Shown here: piece by piece, positions 45,976 to 57,955 of the stretch
Position numbering within the stretch: the stretch's first letter is position 1
Layout of the letters: each line of letters begins with the position of its first letter
DNA from: Acetobacteraceae bacterium
Lineage (GTDB): Bacteria; Pseudomonadota; Alphaproteobacteria; Acetobacterales; Acetobacteraceae
Length of the DNA stretch: 64,000 bases
Direction of reading: 5' to 3'
Assembly: GCA_004843165.1 (NCBI GenBank)
Contig: CP039459.1
Span: 499,501 to 563,500, forward strand
The notes under the pieces: model-generated
What the model saw: only the letters and a program-made list of their open reading frames with translations
Told to the model about the DNA's origin: nothing
Databases searched by the model: none
Translations under genes and position numbers: made by a program

Positions 45976-46467
45976 TTAAGCGTTTTCTTCTGCGGCTGGA
46001 ACATTCAATGTTTTCACTGAACCCCCAGCTTTCTCCACAGCTGCGATTGCCGCAGCAGAGGCACCTGCAACTTCAAAATCAACTTTAGCACTGATTTCGC
46101 CACGTGCAAGCAAGCGAACGCCTGCAAGTTTTTTACGTGAGCTAACCAAGCCAGCTGCTTTCAAAGATTCAAAATTAACCAATTTACCTTTTTCAAGCTT
46201 ACCTTCTTCAAGCGCTTGAGCAACAATATTTAGGTTAATGATGGCATATTCCTTGCGGAAGATATTCACAAAGCCACGCTTTGGCATCCGGCGATAAATT
46301 GGAAGCTGACCACCTTCAAAGCCATTAATGGCAACACCTGAACGTGCTTTCTGCCCTTTATGACCTGATCCAGAAGTCTTTCCCTTGCCAGAACCAATAC
46401 CACGGCCAACCCGTTTTGCACGGTAATGTGCGCCTGGGTTATCACGTAGTTCGTTTAACTTAACCAT
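45976..46467 (-). CDS. rplO: 50S ribosomal protein uL15
   Basis: L15 is an early assembly protein of the large subunit. [40 protein letters not shown] and [20 protein letters not shown] are diagnostic. Length 163. It overlaps rpmD by 8 bp upstream, so translation is coupled. About 115 bp separate it from secY. Confidence 0.97.
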   Translation of the reverse strand: MVKLNELRDNPGAHYRAKRVGRGIGSGKGKTSGSGHKGQKARSGVAINGFEGGQLPIYRRMPKRGFVNIFRKEYAIINLNIVAQALEEGKLEKGKLVNFESLKAAGLVSSRKKLAGVRLLARGEISAKVDFEVAGASAAAIAAVEKAGGSVKTLNVPAAEENA

Positions 46468-46672
46468 GATTCTCCACTTTCACTAAATGCGCGACAACAC
46501 GAATCATGCCACGGATGGCAGGTGTGTCTTCGAGCTCGCGAACAGCACCAATCCGGCGAAGACCTAGGCCTCTCATAGCCTCGGCTTGACCTGGTTTGGA
46601 ACGAATTAAGGAACCAGTGCGGATGACCCGCACCTTTCCAGCCTCAACAGGAGGAAGCTGTTTTTTAGCCAT
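46460..46672 (-). CDS. rpmD: 50S ribosomal protein uL30
   Basis: L30 is a small protein near the 5S rRNA and helix 38. [40 protein letters not shown] and [15 protein letters not shown] match the family. Length 70, slightly longer than the usual 60. It overlaps rpsE and rplO at both ends. Confidence 0.95.
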   Translation of the reverse strand: MAKKQLPPVEAGKVRVIRTGSLIRSKPGQAEAMRGLGLRRIGAVRELEDTPAIRGMIRVVAHLVKVENHG

Positions 46673-47240
46673 TTGTCACCTCCGCTGCTGCTTCTTTATC
46701 CGCTGTGTGGCTACGGAAAAGCTGTGAAATCTTCTTACCACGACGCTGTGCAACCTGACGTGGGCTATCAGCGTTTGCCAATGCCTCAAAAGTCGCCTTA
46801 ATCATGTTATGAGGATTACGACTACCTAGGCATTTTGCAACAACGTCGCTCACGCCAAGGCTTTCAAAAACCGCACGCATCGGACCACCAGCAATGATCC
46901 CTGTACCTGGAGGTGCAGAGCGCAATACCACTTTACCGGCCCCATAATGACCTTCAAGATCATAATGAAGTGTACGACCGTCTTTCATCGAAACACGGAT
47001 CATATTTTTACGGGCACGTTCGGTTGCTTTGCGAATCGCTTCAGGAACTTCCCTTGCCTTACCCGCACCGTAACCAACACGGCCTTTTTGATCACCAACA
47101 ACAACCAAAGCTGCAAAAGCAAAACGACGTCCGCCTTTAACCACTTTAGCAACACGGTTGATGGTAACTAACTTATCAATGACATCGTCGGTCTGTTCTG
47201 CCTTAGCCCGACCGCGTCCTTCTCTTGGTTCACGTACCAT
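46665..47240 (-). CDS. rpsE: 30S ribosomal protein uS5
   Basis: S5 helps control accuracy and mRNA unwinding. The double-stranded RNA-binding-like part reads [40 protein letters not shown]; the C-terminal part [40 protein letters not shown]. Length 191. Confidence 0.98.
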   Translation of the reverse strand: MVREPREGRGRAKAEQTDDVIDKLVTINRVAKVVKGGRRFAFAALVVVGDQKGRVGYGAGKAREVPEAIRKATERARKNMIRVSMKDGRTLHYDLEGHYGAGKVVLRSAPPGTGIIAGGPMRAVFESLGVSDVVAKCLGSRNPHNMIKATFEALANADSPRQVAQRRGKKISQLFRSHTADKEAAAEVTNG

Positions 47241-47252
47241 AATTTCTTCTCC

Positions 47253-47615
47253 TTAGAAGGACAGTCCCTTTTCGCGAGCCGCGTCAGCCAAAGCTTTTAC
47301 ACGACCATGATATAGATAAGACCCGCGATCAAAAACGACTTCTTTGACACCAGCTTTTAAAGCACGTTCAGCGACAAGCTGACCGACTTTTGTAGCAGCA
47401 TCAATATTTGAGCCTTTTGAAACTTCTGCACGGAATTCTTTGTCCAAGCTAGAAGCGCTTGCGAGTGTCTTTCCTTGCGCATCGTCAATAATCTGAGCAT
47501 GAATGTTCAGGTTAGAACGAAAAACAGAAAGACGAGGACGTCCATTCGCTTTTTTTCTTAATTGAAAACGAAGGCGGTCGCGACGACGATGCCGCGTTTC
47601 TTGCAATGATGCCAT
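47253..47615 (-). CDS. rplR: 50S ribosomal protein uL18
   Basis: L18 binds 5S r[43 protein letters not shown] and [20 protein letters not shown] are typical. Length 120. Its ATG touches the rplF stop. Confidence 0.97.
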   Translation of the reverse strand: MASLQETRHRRRDRLRFQLRKKANGRPRLSVFRSNLNIHAQIIDDAQGKTLASASSLDKEFRAEVSKGSNIDAATKVGQLVAERALKAGVKEVVFDRGSYLYHGRVKALADAAREKGLSF

Positions 47616-48151
47616 TACTTCTTCTTACCTTCCTTACGCAACAGAACCTCATTCTCATAGCGAACACCCTTACCTTTATAAGGTTCAGGTTTGCGGAAGT
47701 TACGAAGATCAACAGCAACTTGCCCCACACGCTGCTTGTCATTCCCCTCAACCACAATTGCTGTCGGACGTGGAACTGTAATCTTAATATCATCTGGAAC
47801 TGGATAGATAACATCGTGGGAGAACCCAAGATTCATCACTAAATTTTTCCCCTGCACAGCGGCACGGAAACCTGTTCCTTGAATTTCAAGCGCTTTTGTA
47901 AAGCCTGTCGTAACACCTGTGACCATATTTGCGATCAATGCACGGGTTGTCCCCCACATTGCACCAGCAGGACCACGGCGTTTTGCATTAGGCTCAACGA
48001 CAACACTACCATCTTCAACTTTAACAGAAACCTCAGCGGTAAGATCGAGAGAAAGTTCCCCTCTTTTACCTTTAACAACGCAACGGTTGTTTTTGATTTC
48101 TACGTTCACCCCATCAGGTAGGGTGATTGTATTTTTACCAACTCGTGACAT
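47615..48151 (-). CDS. rplF: 50S ribosomal protein uL6
   Basis: L6 lies at the base of the L7/L12 stalk. [20 protein letters not shown] at the start, [20 protein letters not shown] in the middle, [20 protein letters not shown] and [20 protein letters not shown] at the end. Length 178. Confidence 0.98.
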   Translation of the reverse strand: MSRVGKNTITLPDGVNVEIKNNRCVVKGKRGELSLDLTAEVSVKVEDGSVVVEPNAKRRGPAGAMWGTTRALIANMVTGVTTGFTKALEIQGTGFRAAVQGKNLVMNLGFSHDVIYPVPDDIKITVPRPTAIVVEGNDKQRVGQVAVDLRNFRKPEPYKGKGVRYENEVLLRKEGKKK

Positions 48152-48162
48152 AAATTCCCTCC

Positions 48163-48561
48163 TTAGAAAACGCGGCAGAGAATTTCGCCGCCAACATTGG
48201 CTGCGCGAGCTTCATTATTTGAGAGAACGCCTTGTGGTGTGGACAGAACGGAAATACCCAGTCCGGCACAAACACGAGGAAGTTCTTTAATTGGGGAATA
48301 TACCCGGCGACTTGGTTTAGAAACACGTGTAATTTTACGAATTACAGGCTGCTCACCAGAATATTTCAACTCGATACGAAGTTGATTGACGCCTTTGCGT
48401 ACTTCTTCTGTTGAGAAACCACGAATATAACCTTCGCGCTGCAACACAGCTAAAACGCTTGCACGAAATTTGGAAGCAGGTGCTACGCAAACTTTGTGAC
48501 CAGCTTTCTGCGCATTACGAATGCGGGTAAGCATATCCCCCAAGGGATCAGACATTGCCAT
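48163..48561 (-). CDS. rpsH: 30S ribosomal protein uS8
   Basis: S8 binds helix 21 of 16S rRNA and in E. coli represses the spc operon. [20 protein letters not shown] at the start; [20 protein letters not shown] and [20 protein letters not shown] with [11 protein letters not shown] at the end. Length 132. Confidence 0.98.
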   Translation of the reverse strand: MAMSDPLGDMLTRIRNAQKAGHKVCVAPASKFRASVLAVLQREGYIRGFSTEEVRKGVNQLRIELKYSGEQPVIRKITRVSKPSRRVYSPIKELPRVCAGLGISVLSTPQGVLSNNEARAANVGGEILCRVF

Positions 48562-48576
48562 CTTATAAGCCTCTTA

Positions 48577-48882
48577 TTACCAGCTGGACTTCGTTAAACC
48601 AGGGATTTGCCCGGCTGAAGCAAGATCCCGTAAAGCAATACGGGACATACGGAATTTACGATAGTTCGCACGCGAACGACCAGAAATCTCACAGCGAAGA
48701 CGAACGCGTGTTGCAGATCCGTTGCGTGGAAGGCTTGCAAGCTTAATGGTGGCTGCAAAACGCTCTTCAATAGGAAGATCACGATCGTAAATCGTCTTTT
48801 TAAGAGCATCGCGTTTTTCACGATCGCGCTGAGACATCGCAGCGCGTCTATTATTCCGGTTAACTGCCGAAACTTTTGCCAT
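48577..48882 (-). CDS. rpsN: 30S ribosomal protein uS14
   Basis: S14 of the long, zinc-free type (101 residues, no CxxC pair). [60 protein letters not shown] and [11 protein letters not shown] are conserved. It is followed after 15 bp by rpsH. Upstream is a spacer of about 104 bp with two hairpins. Confidence 0.97.
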   Translation of the reverse strand: MAKVSAVNRNNRRAAMSQRDREKRDALKKTIYDRDLPIEERFAATIKLASLPRNGSATRVRLRCEISGRSRANYRKFRMSRIALRDLASAGQIPGLTKSSW

Positions 48883-48903
48883 ATATTTTTCTCCTAGAAC
48901 CTT

Positions 48904-48949
48904 TCGGAAAATTCCGAGGGTTTTCTTTGGCGCTCCGTTAACCGGAGCG
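48904..48949 (-). promoter_or_regulatory. Two small hairpins in the rplE-rpsN spacer
   Basis: Two adjacent inverted repeats lie between rplE and rpsN: the palindrome TCGGAAAATTCCGA (48904-48917) and CGCTCCG/CGGAGCG (48931-48949). Neither is followed by a T tract on the minus strand. In E. coli S8 controls this operon near rplE; whether these hairpins bind S8 is a guess. They could also be processing sites. Confidence 0.4.
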
Positions 48950-48986
48950 ACATTATCTTATCTTAAAAGCGTAAGTTATAAAACCC

Positions 48987-49556
48987 TTAGGCCGTAAATG
49001 GCATATTAAAGGCTTTTAACAACGCATGTGCTTCTTTGTTTTCTCTCGAAGAGGTAACAAAGATCACATCCATCCCACGAACGGAATCAACTTTATCATA
49101 GTCGATTTCAGGGAAAATAATCTGCTCTTTAAGACCTAGTGCGTAATTGCCATTTCCATCGAAGCCTTTTTTAGAAGACAACCCACGGAAATCACGAATA
49201 CGTGGCATCGCAATATTGATAAGACGGTCAAGAAATTCATACATTCTCTCCCCTCTCAATGTTACCATGCAGCCAATTGGAAGACCCTCGCGGATTTTAA
49301 ATCCTGCGATAGCCTTACGCGCACGGGTTTTGACCGCTTTTTGACCCGAAATAAGAGTCATATCAGCAACGGCAGCATCCAGTTTTTTCTGGTCAGCTGC
49401 AGCTTCGCCAACACCCATATTAAGAACAATTTTCTCAAGGCGTGGAATTTCCATTTCATTTTTAAATGAAAATTCTTCCTTCAACTTCGAACGGATTTCG
49501 CGCTTATACAGATCGTACAAACGTGGCGCAGAAGCAGAAGCGTTTTTTTCTGACAT
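48987..49556 (-). CDS. rplE: 50S ribosomal protein uL5
   Basis: L5 binds 5S rRNA and contacts the P-site t[57 protein letters not shown] and [20 protein letters not shown] are conserved; length 189. I start at the ATG at 49556 ([11 protein letters not shown]): AAGGGG lies a few bases upstream, and the longer frame from 49619 would overlap rplX. Confidence 0.97.
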   Translation of the reverse strand: MSEKNASASAPRLYDLYKREIRSKLKEEFSFKNEMEIPRLEKIVLNMGVGEAAADQKKLDAAVADMTLISGQKAVKTRARKAIAGFKIREGLPIGCMVTLRGERMYEFLDRLINIAMPRIRDFRGLSSKKGFDGNGNYALGLKEQIIFPEIDYDKVDSVRGMDVIFVTSSRENKEAHALLKAFNMPFTA

Positions 49557-49566
49557 TTCGTGCCCC

Positions 49567-49884
49567 TTAGACATCAAGGACTTCACCAGTGGCTTTGGCA
49601 ATACGTACTTTTTTGCCATCTTCCACGCGGAAACCTACTTTTGTAGGTTTATCCGTTTTTGGATCAATCAGTTTAAGATTGGAAAGGTCGATCGGCATTG
49701 CTTTTTCAACAATTCCGCCACCTTCACCCATACGATTAGGTTTGCTGTGACGTTTTGCCAAAGCAGCACCTTCAACGATCGCTTTCCCTTCTTTTGGGAA
49801 AACTTGCAGAACTTTACCGCGGTGACCACGAGATTTACCCGTGATAACCAAAACGGTGTCGTCTTTTTTAATACGTGCAGCCAT
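49567..49884 (-). CDS. rplX: 50S ribosomal protein uL24
   Basis: L24 starts large-subunit assembly. The KOW motif is visible near the N-terminus ([20 protein letters not shown]), followed by [20 protein letters not shown] and [20 protein letters not shown]. Length 105. Confidence 0.97.
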   Translation of the reverse strand: MAARIKKDDTVLVITGKSRGHRGKVLQVFPKEGKAIVEGAALAKRHSKPNRMGEGGGIVEKAMPIDLSNLKLIDPKTDKPTKVGFRVEDGKKVRIAKATGEVLDV

Positions 49885-49886
49885 GT

Positions 49887-50255
49887 TTATAGCACCTCCG
49901 GAGCCAATGAAATAATTTTCATAAACTTCTTAGCTCTGAGCTCACGAACAACCGGACCAAAGATACGTGTACCAATTGGCTCCGACTGTTTGTTCAAAAG
50001 AACTGCAGCATTTTTATCAAAACGAATGGTCGAACCGTCAGCACGACGCACAGGATAAGAAGTGCGCACGATAACAGCCTGATGAACGTCCCCTTTTTTC
50101 ACTTTTCCGCGAGGAATAGCTTCTTTAACAGAGACAACGATAACATCACCGACCGAAGCGCTTCTACGCTTAGATCCGCCAAGAACTTTAATGCACTGGA
50201 CACGGCGGGCGCCGGAGTTATCGGCGACCTCTAGATTTGATTCAACAATAATCAT
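49887..50255 (-). CDS. rplN: 50S ribosomal protein uL14
   Basis: L14 lies in the intersubunit face. [54 protein letters not shown] and [20 protein letters not shown] are diagnostic. Length 122. It overlaps rpsQ by 4 bp. Confidence 0.98.
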   Translation of the reverse strand: MIIVESNLEVADNSGARRVQCIKVLGGSKRRSASVGDVIVVSVKEAIPRGKVKKGDVHQAVIVRTSYPVRRADGSTIRFDKNAAVLLNKQSEPIGTRIFGPVVRELRAKKFMKIISLAPEVL

Positions 50256-50521
50256 GCCGTCTTCTCCTCTGATGCAGCGATAGGCTGATCATTGCGGAAA
50301 ATCACTTTCCAAGTTTTACGCTTGGAAATTGGTGCACATTCTTCAATGCGAACGATATCACCAACGTGACATTCGTTTGCAGGATCATGCGCCGCATATT
50401 TTTTAGAGCGACGAATGAATTTTTTATACAAAGGATGTTTAATCCGACGATCCACAAGAACCGTAACGGTTTTATCCATCCTGTCACCGGTTACCCGGCC
50501 AGTTAAGACGCGTTTAGGCAA
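50252..50521 (-). CDS. rpsQ: 30S ribosomal protein uS17
   Basis: S17 binds the 5' domain of 16S r[63 protein letters not shown] and KTWKVI are conserved. Length 89. Confidence 0.98.
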   Translation of the reverse strand: MPKRVLTGRVTGDRMDKTVTVLVDRRIKHPLYKKFIRRSKKYAAHDPANECHVGDIVRIEECAPISKRKTWKVIFRNDQPIAASEEKTA

Positions 50522-50533
50522 GTAACCTCTCCC

Positions 50534-50788
50534 CTACGACTGAGCGGCAGACGCTTTAGGCGCTGCGTTATTATTTTTTTTACGTTCTTCGCTAAGAAGT
50601 AATTTAATACGAGCAACAGCCTTGCGAACGACTGCAATTTCTGCAGCGCTCTCTTGCTGACTCGTTGCCAAACGGAAACGTTGGTTGATTTGCTCTTTTT
50701 TAAGCTCAACCAACAATCCGCGCAACTCATCAATGCTTTTGCTGCGAAGTTCTTCGATTTTATAGCTATCAGCCTTGACCTTGCTCAT
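50534..50788 (-). CDS. rpmC: 50S ribosomal protein uL29
   Basis: L29 sits at the exit tunnel and forms part of the docking site for SRP and trigger factor. [38 protein letters not shown] and [20 protein letters not shown] match the family; an Asn/Ala/Lys tail of about 15 residues follows. Length 84. Confidence 0.95.
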   Translation of the reverse strand: MSKVKADSYKIEELRSKSIDELRGLLVELKKEQINQRFRLATSQQESAAEIAVVRKAVARIKLLLSEERKKNNNAAPKASAAQS

Positions 50789-51204
50789 GCACCTTCTCCT
50801 AAACGGCTGACAAATTTAGTTTTAATTGGTAATTTTGCCGCCGCGAGAGAGAATGCCAAACGAGCAATTTCAGGTGAAACACCTTCAATCTCAAAAAGAA
50901 TTCTTCCTGGCTTAACACGTGCAGCCCAATATTCTGGATTACCTTTACCAGATCCCATACGGACTTCAGCAGGTTTTGCTGTCACCGGAAGATCTGGGAA
51001 AACTCTAATCCAGACACGTCCAGCACGCTTCATCGCACGTGTAATCGCACGACGAGCGGCCTCGATTTGACGGGCTGTAATTCTTTCGGGCTCAAGAGCC
51101 TTTAGACCGTAAGTCCCAAAGTTTAGACGCGTACCCCCCTTGGCCATGCCATGAATACGCCCTTTGCGAACCTTACGAAACTTGGTACGCTTTGGAGAAA
51201 GCAT
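50785..51204 (-). CDS. rplP: 50S ribosomal protein uL16
   Basis: L16 lies near the A-site and peptidyl transferase centre. [60 protein letters not shown] and [20 protein letters not shown] are conserved. Length 139. It overlaps rpmC by 4 bp. Confidence 0.98.
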   Translation of the reverse strand: MLSPKRTKFRKVRKGRIHGMAKGGTRLNFGTYGLKALEPERITARQIEAARRAITRAMKRAGRVWIRVFPDLPVTAKPAEVRMGSGKGNPEYWAARVKPGRILFEIEGVSPEIARLAFSLAAAKLPIKTKFVSRLGEGA

Positions 51205-51235
51205 AATCTATATTCCTATTACCTAGTATCTGCAA

Positions 51236-51913
51236 TCAGCGTTGAGGCGCTTGTTCAGCTGCCTTACGATCTTGCGCTTGCGGATCATGGCCAAGAACTT
51301 CACCTTTAAAGATCCAGACCTTAACGCCACAAGCCCCATAAGTTGTTTGAGCGGTAGCTGTACCATAGTCAATATCGGCACGAAGTGTATGCAATGGCAC
51401 ACGACCTTCACGATATTTTTCATCTCTGGCAATTTCTGCGCCACCTAAACGGCCACTGCAGGTAATACGAATACCCTGAGCGCCAAGACGCATAGCAGAT
51501 TGAATAGCACGTTTCATTGCGCGACGGAATGCTACACGACGTTCCAACTGCTGAGCAATATTCTCAGCAACCAATGTCGCATCAATTTCCGGCTTGCGAA
51601 TTTCAACAATATTTAGGGAGACGTCAGCATTGGTCATACGACTTAGCTCCTTACGAAGCGTGTCGATATCCTGACCTTTTTTACCGATAATCACACCAGG
51701 GCGAGCTGCATAGATGGTCACGCGCGGCTTTTTAGCTGGGCGTTCAATCACGATGCGGGAAACACCTGCACCTGAAAGTTTCTTACGCAAGAACTCTCTG
51801 AGTTTAATATCTTCATGAAGCTGTTTTGCATAGGTCTCACCAGCGTACCAACGGCTATCCCAAGTACGGTTAATCCCTAAACGCAGTCCAACTGGATTTA
51901 CTTTATGTCCCAT
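51236..51913 (-). CDS. rpsC: 30S ribosomal protein uS3
   Basis: S3 lies at the mRNA entry site. [20 protein letters not shown], the KH domain ([20 protein letters not shown]) and the C-terminal [40 protein letters not shown] and [20 protein letters not shown] are clear. Length 225. Confidence 0.98.
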   Translation of the reverse strand: MGHKVNPVGLRLGINRTWDSRWYAGETYAKQLHEDIKLREFLRKKLSGAGVSRIVIERPAKKPRVTIYAARPGVIIGKKGQDIDTLRKELSRMTNADVSLNIVEIRKPEIDATLVAENIAQQLERRVAFRRAMKRAIQSAMRLGAQGIRITCSGRLGGAEIARDEKYREGRVPLHTLRADIDYGTATAQTTYGACGVKVWIFKGEVLGHDPQAQDRKAAEQAPQR

Positions 51914-51916
51914 ATC

Positions 51917-52372
51917 TTAGGCTGCCTTTTTTTCTGTAGAGTCAGAAGAGGTTGCAGGAGACTTTTTAGAGCCACGAGGAGCCTTAACAAGGTCTTGACC
52001 TTCTGGAACTTCCTCAACAACAATCAACAAATGACTGAAAAACTTTTGAATACCGCCGGCACGGCCACGAGCACGAGCGTGGAAACGCTTCATGACAAGA
52101 GCTTTACCAACTTCTGCACGGCGAACGACCAAACGATCAACATCAAGCTGATGATTGTTTTCGGCGTTAGCAATCGCACTTTCAAGAACCTTTTTAACGG
52201 TTTGTGCAATACGACGGCGTGAGAAAGTCAATGTATCCAATGCTTTTTCAGCAGTTTGGTTGCGGATGACTTGTGCAACTTCATTAAGCTTGCGTGGGCT
52301 AACTCTTAGGTTGCGCAATACGGCTTGAGCCTGATTTGAAGGCAAAGTGCGGGGAGCTTTTTGTTTACCCAT
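51917..52372 (-). CDS. rplV: 50S ribosomal protein uL22
   Basis: L22 lines the exit tunnel. [60 protein letters not shown] and [20 protein letters not shown] are conserved. A Lys/Ser/Ala tail (residues 130-151) extends beyond the usual end. It lies 3 bp upstream of rpsC. Confidence 0.97.
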   Translation of the reverse strand: MGKQKAPRTLPSNQAQAVLRNLRVSPRKLNEVAQVIRNQTAEKALDTLTFSRRRIAQTVKKVLESAIANAENNHQLDVDRLVVRRAEVGKALVMKRFHARARGRAGGIQKFFSHLLIVVEEVPEGQDLVKAPRGSKKSPATSSDSTEKKAA

Positions 52373-52378
52373 AATGAA

Positions 52379-52657
52379 TTATCCCCTCTTTGCTTTCTTA
52401 TCTGCACCATGACCCGTATAGGTACGGGTTGGTGAGAACTCACCAAATTTATGGCCAACCATATTTTCAGTAACTTGAACAGGCAAGAATTTACGCCCGT
52501 TATAGACACCAAAGGTTAGACCAACGAACTGAGGAAGGATTGTGGACCGGCGGGACCAAATCTTAATAACTTCGTTACGACCAGATTCTCTGGCTGCCTC
52601 AGCTTTTGCAAAAAGATACCCGTCGACAAACGGGCCTTTCCAGACGGAACGTGCCAT
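52379..52657 (-). CDS. rpsS: 30S ribosomal protein uS19
   Basis: S19 pairs with S13 in the 30S head. [60 protein letters not shown] and [20 protein letters not shown] are conserved. Length 92. Confidence 0.98.
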   Translation of the reverse strand: MARSVWKGPFVDGYLFAKAEAARESGRNEVIKIWSRRSTILPQFVGLTFGVYNGRKFLPVQVTENMVGHKFGEFSPTRTYTGHGADKKAKRG

Positions 52658-52670
52658 CTTTTAAAACTCC

Positions 52671-53501
52671 TTATTTACCCGTTTTACGACGACGGATGAT
52701 CAAGTGATCAGTTTTTTTGTTATTGCGGGTCTTGAAGCCCTTGGTTGGTTTACCCCAAGGTGTAACAGGATGACGACCACCAGATGTACGGCCTTCACCA
52801 CCACCGTGTGGATGGTCAACCGGGTTCATGACAACGCCTCGGTTATGAGGACGACGCCCTTTCCATCTTTGACGACCTGCTTTACCTAGGCTTTGGTTCA
52901 TATTGTCAGGATTGGAAACTGCGCCAACCGTTGCCATACATTCACCACGAACCAAGCGTAATTCGCCAGATTGGAGTTTAAGCTGAGCATAACCGCTATC
53001 TTTACCGACCAACTGAGCATATGTACCAGCGGAACGCGCAAGCTTTCCACCTGCACCCTGCTTTAGCTCAATATTATGGACAATGGTTCCGACAGGCATT
53101 GAACGCAATGGCATTGCATTCCCTGGTTTTGCATCGACTTTTTCACCAGCAATAACTTTATCACCGACCTGCAAACGCTGAGGTGCGAGGATATAAGAAA
53201 GTTCTCCATCCTCATAACGGATCAAAGCAATAAATGCTGTACGATTTGGATCGTACTCAATACGTTCGATTTCTCCGGCAACGTCAAATTTACGACGACG
53301 GAAATCAATGAGACGATAAGCTTTTTTATGCCCACCACCACGGAAACGCACTGTAATATGACCGTGATTATTACGCCCACCTGTTGAAGTTTTACCTTCG
53401 GTCAAGGTTTTTACGGGCTTACCCTTCCACAGACCGCTACGGTCAATAAGAACCGTTCCGCGATTGCTGGGAGTTGTAGGGTTAAAATGTTTTAATGCCA
53501 T
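52671..53501 (-). CDS. rplB: 50S ribosomal protein uL2
   Basis: L2 is essential for subunit association and peptide bond formation. The conserved block [20 protein letters not shown], the central [20 protein letters not shown] and the C-terminal [20 protein letters not shown] with the universally conserved His are present. Length 276. Confidence 0.98.
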   Translation of the reverse strand: MALKHFNPTTPSNRGTVLIDRSGLWKGKPVKTLTEGKTSTGGRNNHGHITVRFRGGGHKKAYRLIDFRRRKFDVAGEIERIEYDPNRTAFIALIRYEDGELSYILAPQRLQVGDKVIAGEKVDAKPGNAMPLRSMPVGTIVHNIELKQGAGGKLARSAGTYAQLVGKDSGYAQLKLQSGELRLVRGECMATVGAVSNPDNMNQSLGKAGRQRWKGRRPHNRGVVMNPVDHPHGGGEGRTSGGRHPVTPWGKPTKGFKTRNNKKTDHLIIRRRKTGK

Positions 53502-53509
53502 TTGAAAAC

Positions 53510-53851
53510 CTACCCAATCTTGGCTGTTAGATCAATCTGTGCCCCAGGAGCCAGGCGAACATAGGCTTTTTTGACATCAGAACGTGTACCAACACGGCCT
53601 TTTGTACGTTTAACCTTTCCTTTCTGGTTCAAGGTTTGAACAGAGATAACACTTACCTTAAAAATTTCTTCGACAGCGCGACGAATAGCTTCTTTTGTTG
53701 CAGTTGGTGCAACAGTAAAGACATACTGCCCTGTTTCGGAAACAAAGGTTGCTTTTTCTGTAATGACAGGTGTGCGAACAATGTCGAGCAATTCAGCATC
53801 GGACAAAGCAGCGACAGCTTTTTTATTTGCGTAAATTTGTTTTACACTCAT
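53510..53851 (-). CDS. rplW: 50S ribosomal protein uL23
   Basis: L23 sits at the exit tunnel and docks SRP and trigger factor. [20 protein letters not shown] and [20 protein letters not shown], with VNTL..KGK-type [20 protein letters not shown], are typical. Length 113, with about 15 extra N-terminal residues. It overlaps rplD by 4 bp. Confidence 0.97.
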   Translation of the reverse strand: MSVKQIYANKKAVAALSDAELLDIVRTPVITEKATFVSETGQYVFTVAPTATKEAIRRAVEEIFKVSVISVQTLNQKGKVKRTKGRVGTRSDVKKAYVRLAPGAQIDLTAKIG

Positions 53852-54477
53852 GCTGCAGCTCCTTTTGATAGACGCTTTTCAAGACCTTCGACAGCTGCAC
53901 GTGTCAAAACCAAAGTGTCATGTTTTAGAATATCATACACGTTTGCACCAGCAACCGGGAGGACATCCAGCCCAATTACGTTTGCAATGGCATTTGAAAA
54001 TTCAGGATTAACAGCCGCATCGATAAAGAGTGCGGATTCTAGTCCTAGATTTTTAACAGTTTCAGCAGCCTGCTTTGTTTTTGCAATACCTGCAGCTTCT
54101 TCGATAAGAAGAATTTTACCTTCCGCGACTTTCTGAGAAAGTGCTGAAAGAAGACCAAGACGTCTTACTTTCTTCGGTAAGCTGTAAGCATGCGAACGCA
54201 GCACAGGACCATGAACAACACCACCAGTACGATACTGAGGCGCACGCACAGAACCGTGACGAGCAGAACCCGTACCTTTCTGACGATAGACCTTTTTGGT
54301 TGTTCCTGAAACTTCACTACGACTTTTAATAGCATGATTACCGGAACGGGCTTTCGCCAACTGCCAGAGCACCACGCGCGCCATTATATCGGTGCGTGGC
54401 TTGATGCCAAAAATTTCCTGGGAAAGAGGCATTTTACCTTTTGCCTCACCTCCCAGATTTTTTACTTCAACTTCCAT
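53848..54477 (-). CDS. rplD: 50S ribosomal protein uL4
   Basis: L4 reaches into the exit tunnel and in E. coli represses the S10 operon. The long loop region shows [40 protein letters not shown] and the end [20 protein letters not shown]. Length 209. Confidence 0.98.
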   Translation of the reverse strand: MEVEVKNLGGEAKGKMPLSQEIFGIKPRTDIMARVVLWQLAKARSGNHAIKSRSEVSGTTKKVYRQKGTGSARHGSVRAPQYRTGGVVHGPVLRSHAYSLPKKVRRLGLLSALSQKVAEGKILLIEEAAGIAKTKQAAETVKNLGLESALFIDAAVNPEFSNAIANVIGLDVLPVAGANVYDILKHDTLVLTRAAVEGLEKRLSKGAAA

Positions 54478-54500
54478 TTATTCCAGCCTTATCTAATATC

Positions 54501-55184
54501 TTATTGCGCCGCTTCAGCCACATGTGTTGGATATGGGGCTTCTGGGTGGCGCTGCTTTTTAACAGCATCAGAAACAAGGACGTAACCTTCTTTAGAGCCT
54601 GGAACAGCTCCTTTAATAAATATTAAGTTATGTTCTTGATCCACAGCTGCGATTTCAAGGTTCTGAGTTGTTACACGGCGATCACCCATGTGACCAGCCA
54701 TTTTCTTTCCCTTAAAAACTTTTCCAGGATCTTGGCGCTGACCAGTAGAACCGTGCGAACGGTGACTAATGGACACACCATGGGATGCTTCCAAACCACG
54801 GAAGTTATGCCGTTTCATAGCACCGGCAAATCCCTTACCTTTACTTGTTCCCGTAACGTCAACTTTTTGACCTGGGACAAAGTGAGCTGCTGTTAACTGG
54901 GTACCAACATCAAGGACGGCATCCTCAGCTACTCTAAACTCAACAAGTTTCTTTTTCAACTGAACTTTTTGACTTGCAAAATGGCCACGATTTGGCTTGC
55001 TGACATGCTTTGCTTTCGCTTCGCCGTAGCCAAGCTGAAGTGCGGCATATCCGTCACGTTCGATTGTTCTAACATCAACAACTTCAACATTATCAAGTTG
55101 AAGGAGTGTTACGGGAATGCTGACACCGTCTTCTTTGAAGATACGGCTCATTCCTAATTTTTTTGCAATAAGTCCGGTACGCAT
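54501..55184 (-). CDS. rplC: 50S ribosomal protein uL3
   Basis: L3 is an early assembly protein near the peptidyl transferase centre. [60 protein letters not shown] and [20 protein letters not shown] are conserved. I start at the ATG at 55184 because GAGG lies 6-7 bases upstream; a TTG at 55196 would overlap rpsJ. Length 227, with a short tail. Confidence 0.97.
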   Translation of the reverse strand: MRTGLIAKKLGMSRIFKEDGVSIPVTLLQLDNVEVVDVRTIERDGYAALQLGYGEAKAKHVSKPNRGHFASQKVQLKKKLVEFRVAEDAVLDVGTQLTAAHFVPGQKVDVTGTSKGKGFAGAMKRHNFRGLEASHGVSISHRSHGSTGQRQDPGKVFKGKKMAGHMGDRRVTTQNLEIAAVDQEHNLIFIKGAVPGSKEGYVLVSDAVKKQRHPEAPYPTHVAEAAQ

Positions 55185-55192
55185 ATCTGCCC

Positions 55193-55501
55193 TCAAAGTT
55201 TAATTTCGACGTCAACACCAGCAGCAAGGTCGAGCTTCATAAGCGCGTCAACTGTTTGTGGTGTTGGTTCAACGATGTCCAACAAGCGGCGATGCGTACG
55301 CATTTCGAACTGCTCACGACTCTTTTTGTCAATATGTGGTGAGCGGTTAACCGTAAAGCGCGCAATATGTGTCGGGAGGGGAATAGGACCACGTACCCGA
55401 GCCCCCGTTCTTTTCGCTGTGTTTACAATATCACGAGTACTGCTATCGAGCACCCGGTGGTCATAAGCTTTTAGGCGTATACGAATATTTTGATCGTCCA
55501 T
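55193..55501 (-). CDS. rpsJ: 30S ribosomal protein uS10
   Basis: S10 (NusE) acts in both translation and antitermination. [60 protein letters not shown] and [20 protein letters not shown] are conserved. Length 102. It is the first gene of the S10 part of the cluster, about 120 bp after tuf. Confidence 0.98.
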   Translation of the reverse strand: MDDQNIRIRLKAYDHRVLDSSTRDIVNTAKRTGARVRGPIPLPTHIARFTVNRSPHIDKKSREQFEMRTHRRLLDIVEPTPQTVDALMKLDLAAGVDVEIKL

Positions 55502-55567
55502 TATCCTACTTTGAGCCCTACATTATTTTAATAAAAATGAACAAAGACCTTTGCAAGGCCCATGCAA

Positions 55568-55606
55568 TAGACGGCCTTGGAAGTCCAAGACTCCCAAGGC
55601 CGTCTA
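55568..55606 (-). terminator. 13-bp stem-loop between tuf and rpsJ (possible attenuator)
   Basis: TAGACGGCCTTGG pairs perfectly with CCAAGGCCGTCTA around a 13-nt loop, about 20 bp past the tuf stop. No T tract follows on the minus strand, so it may be a partial terminator, an RNA end protector or a processing site, separating the abundant tuf message from the S10 operon. Confidence 0.6.
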
Positions 55607-55622
55607 AGTTTAATAGCAGATA

Positions 55623-56813
<1,191 letters not shown>

Positions 56814-56889
56814 AACCTATCCTTCCTAAAAACTTCCCTGTTTTTAACAGGTTGTAACCTTTATATTTACCAACAAAAATTAAAAAGAC

Positions 56890-57366
56890 TTACCAACGAT
56901 AATGGCTGAAAGCACGGTTGGCTTCGGCCATACGATGGGTATCCTCGCGCTTTTTAACAGCTGATCCACGATTATTAATCGCATCAAACAACTCTTGTGA
57001 AAGGCGATCACACATTGTCTTTTCGCTTCTTTTACGCGCTGCGTCAACAATCCAGCGAATAGCCAGAGCCTGACGACGTTCTGCACGCACATCAACTGGA
57101 ACCTGATAAGTGGCACCACCAACGCGACGAGAGCGAACCTCAACTTGAGGTTTAACATTATCTAAAGCCGAATGGAACATGGCCACTGGATCTGCATCCG
57201 GGCCGCCCCTTTTGGCTAAGCTATCCAGAGCACCATAAAGGATGCGCTCTGCTAAAGATTTTTTCCCGTCATACATCATGACATTCATGAAACGGGTTAA
57301 CACGACATCTCCAAACTTTGGATCTGGAAGAATTTCGCGCTTTTCAACACTATGCCGACGACTCAT
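56890..57366 (-). CDS. rpsG: 30S ribosomal protein uS7
   Basis: S7 organises the 3' domain of 16S rRNA and in E. coli represses the str operon. [60 protein letters not shown] and AFSHYRW at the end are conserved. Length 158. It is followed by tuf, not fusA. Confidence 0.98.
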   Translation of the reverse strand: MSRRHSVEKREILPDPKFGDVVLTRFMNVMMYDGKKSLAERILYGALDSLAKRGGPDADPVAMFHSALDNVKPQVEVRSRRVGGATYQVPVDVRAERRQALAIRWIVDAARKRSEKTMCDRLSQELFDAINNRGSAVKKREDTHRMAEANRAFSHYRW

Positions 57367-57378
57367 TCCCTACTCTCC

Positions 57379-57750
57379 TTATTTCGGACGTTTTGCACCG
57401 TAGTGTGAACGTCTCTGACGACGTTTTGGAATACCTTGCGTATCCAAGACACCACGAACAATGTGATAGCGCACACCTGGTAAATCCTTTACACGTCCGC
57501 CGCGAATAAGGACAACGCTATGTTCCTGAAGGTTATGACCTTCACCAGGAATATAACTCACCACCTCATAACCATTGGTCAGACGGACCTTGGCCACTTT
57601 TCTCAAAGCTGAGTTCGGCTTTTTTGGCGTTACGGTATAGACACGGGTGCAAACCCCGCGTTTCTGAGGGCATCCCTGCAAGGCTGGCACCTTGTTGCGT
57701 TTAGCCGCCGGCTGGCGACCTTTAGCAATGAGCTGGTTAATAGTGGGCAT
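57379..57750 (-). CDS. rpsL: 30S ribosomal protein uS12
   Basis: S12 monitors codon-anticodon pairing. [60 protein letters not shown] and [20 protein letters not shown] are conserved. The Lys residues where streptomycin resistance typically arises (in [11 protein letters not shown] and [11 protein letters not shown]) are the wild-type kind. Length 123. Confidence 0.98.
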   Translation of the reverse strand: MPTINQLIAKGRQPAAKRNKVPALQGCPQKRGVCTRVYTVTPKKPNSALRKVAKVRLTNGYEVVSYIPGEGHNLQEHSVVLIRGGRVKDLPGVRYHIVRGVLDTQGIPKRRQRRSHYGAKRPK

Positions 57751-57863
57751 TCGCCTTATTCAATCCTTTTATTCTGTCTGCGATTCTATAGAATTCGCAA
57801 AACTTTAGTTATCTGTGAAAATATAACTACGTTATTACGCAGTCGCAACTTAAATAACCTAGT

Positions 57864-57896
57864 GGGGCAGAAAAATAACCTTTTATCTTCTGCCCC
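57864..57896 (-). terminator. Stem-loop after rpoC
   Basis: GGGGCAGAA pairs with TTCTGCCCC around a 15-nt loop, about 60 bp past the rpoC stop and about 110 bp before the rpsL start. The minus strand does not continue into a T tract, so termination may be weak or partial, allowing read-through into the str operon. Confidence 0.55.
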
Positions 57897-57955
57897 GTCA
57901 AGTCCTAGGCCATATAGAGGAAAGAGCGTGACTTAAGTGCTACTTTACACGAAAG

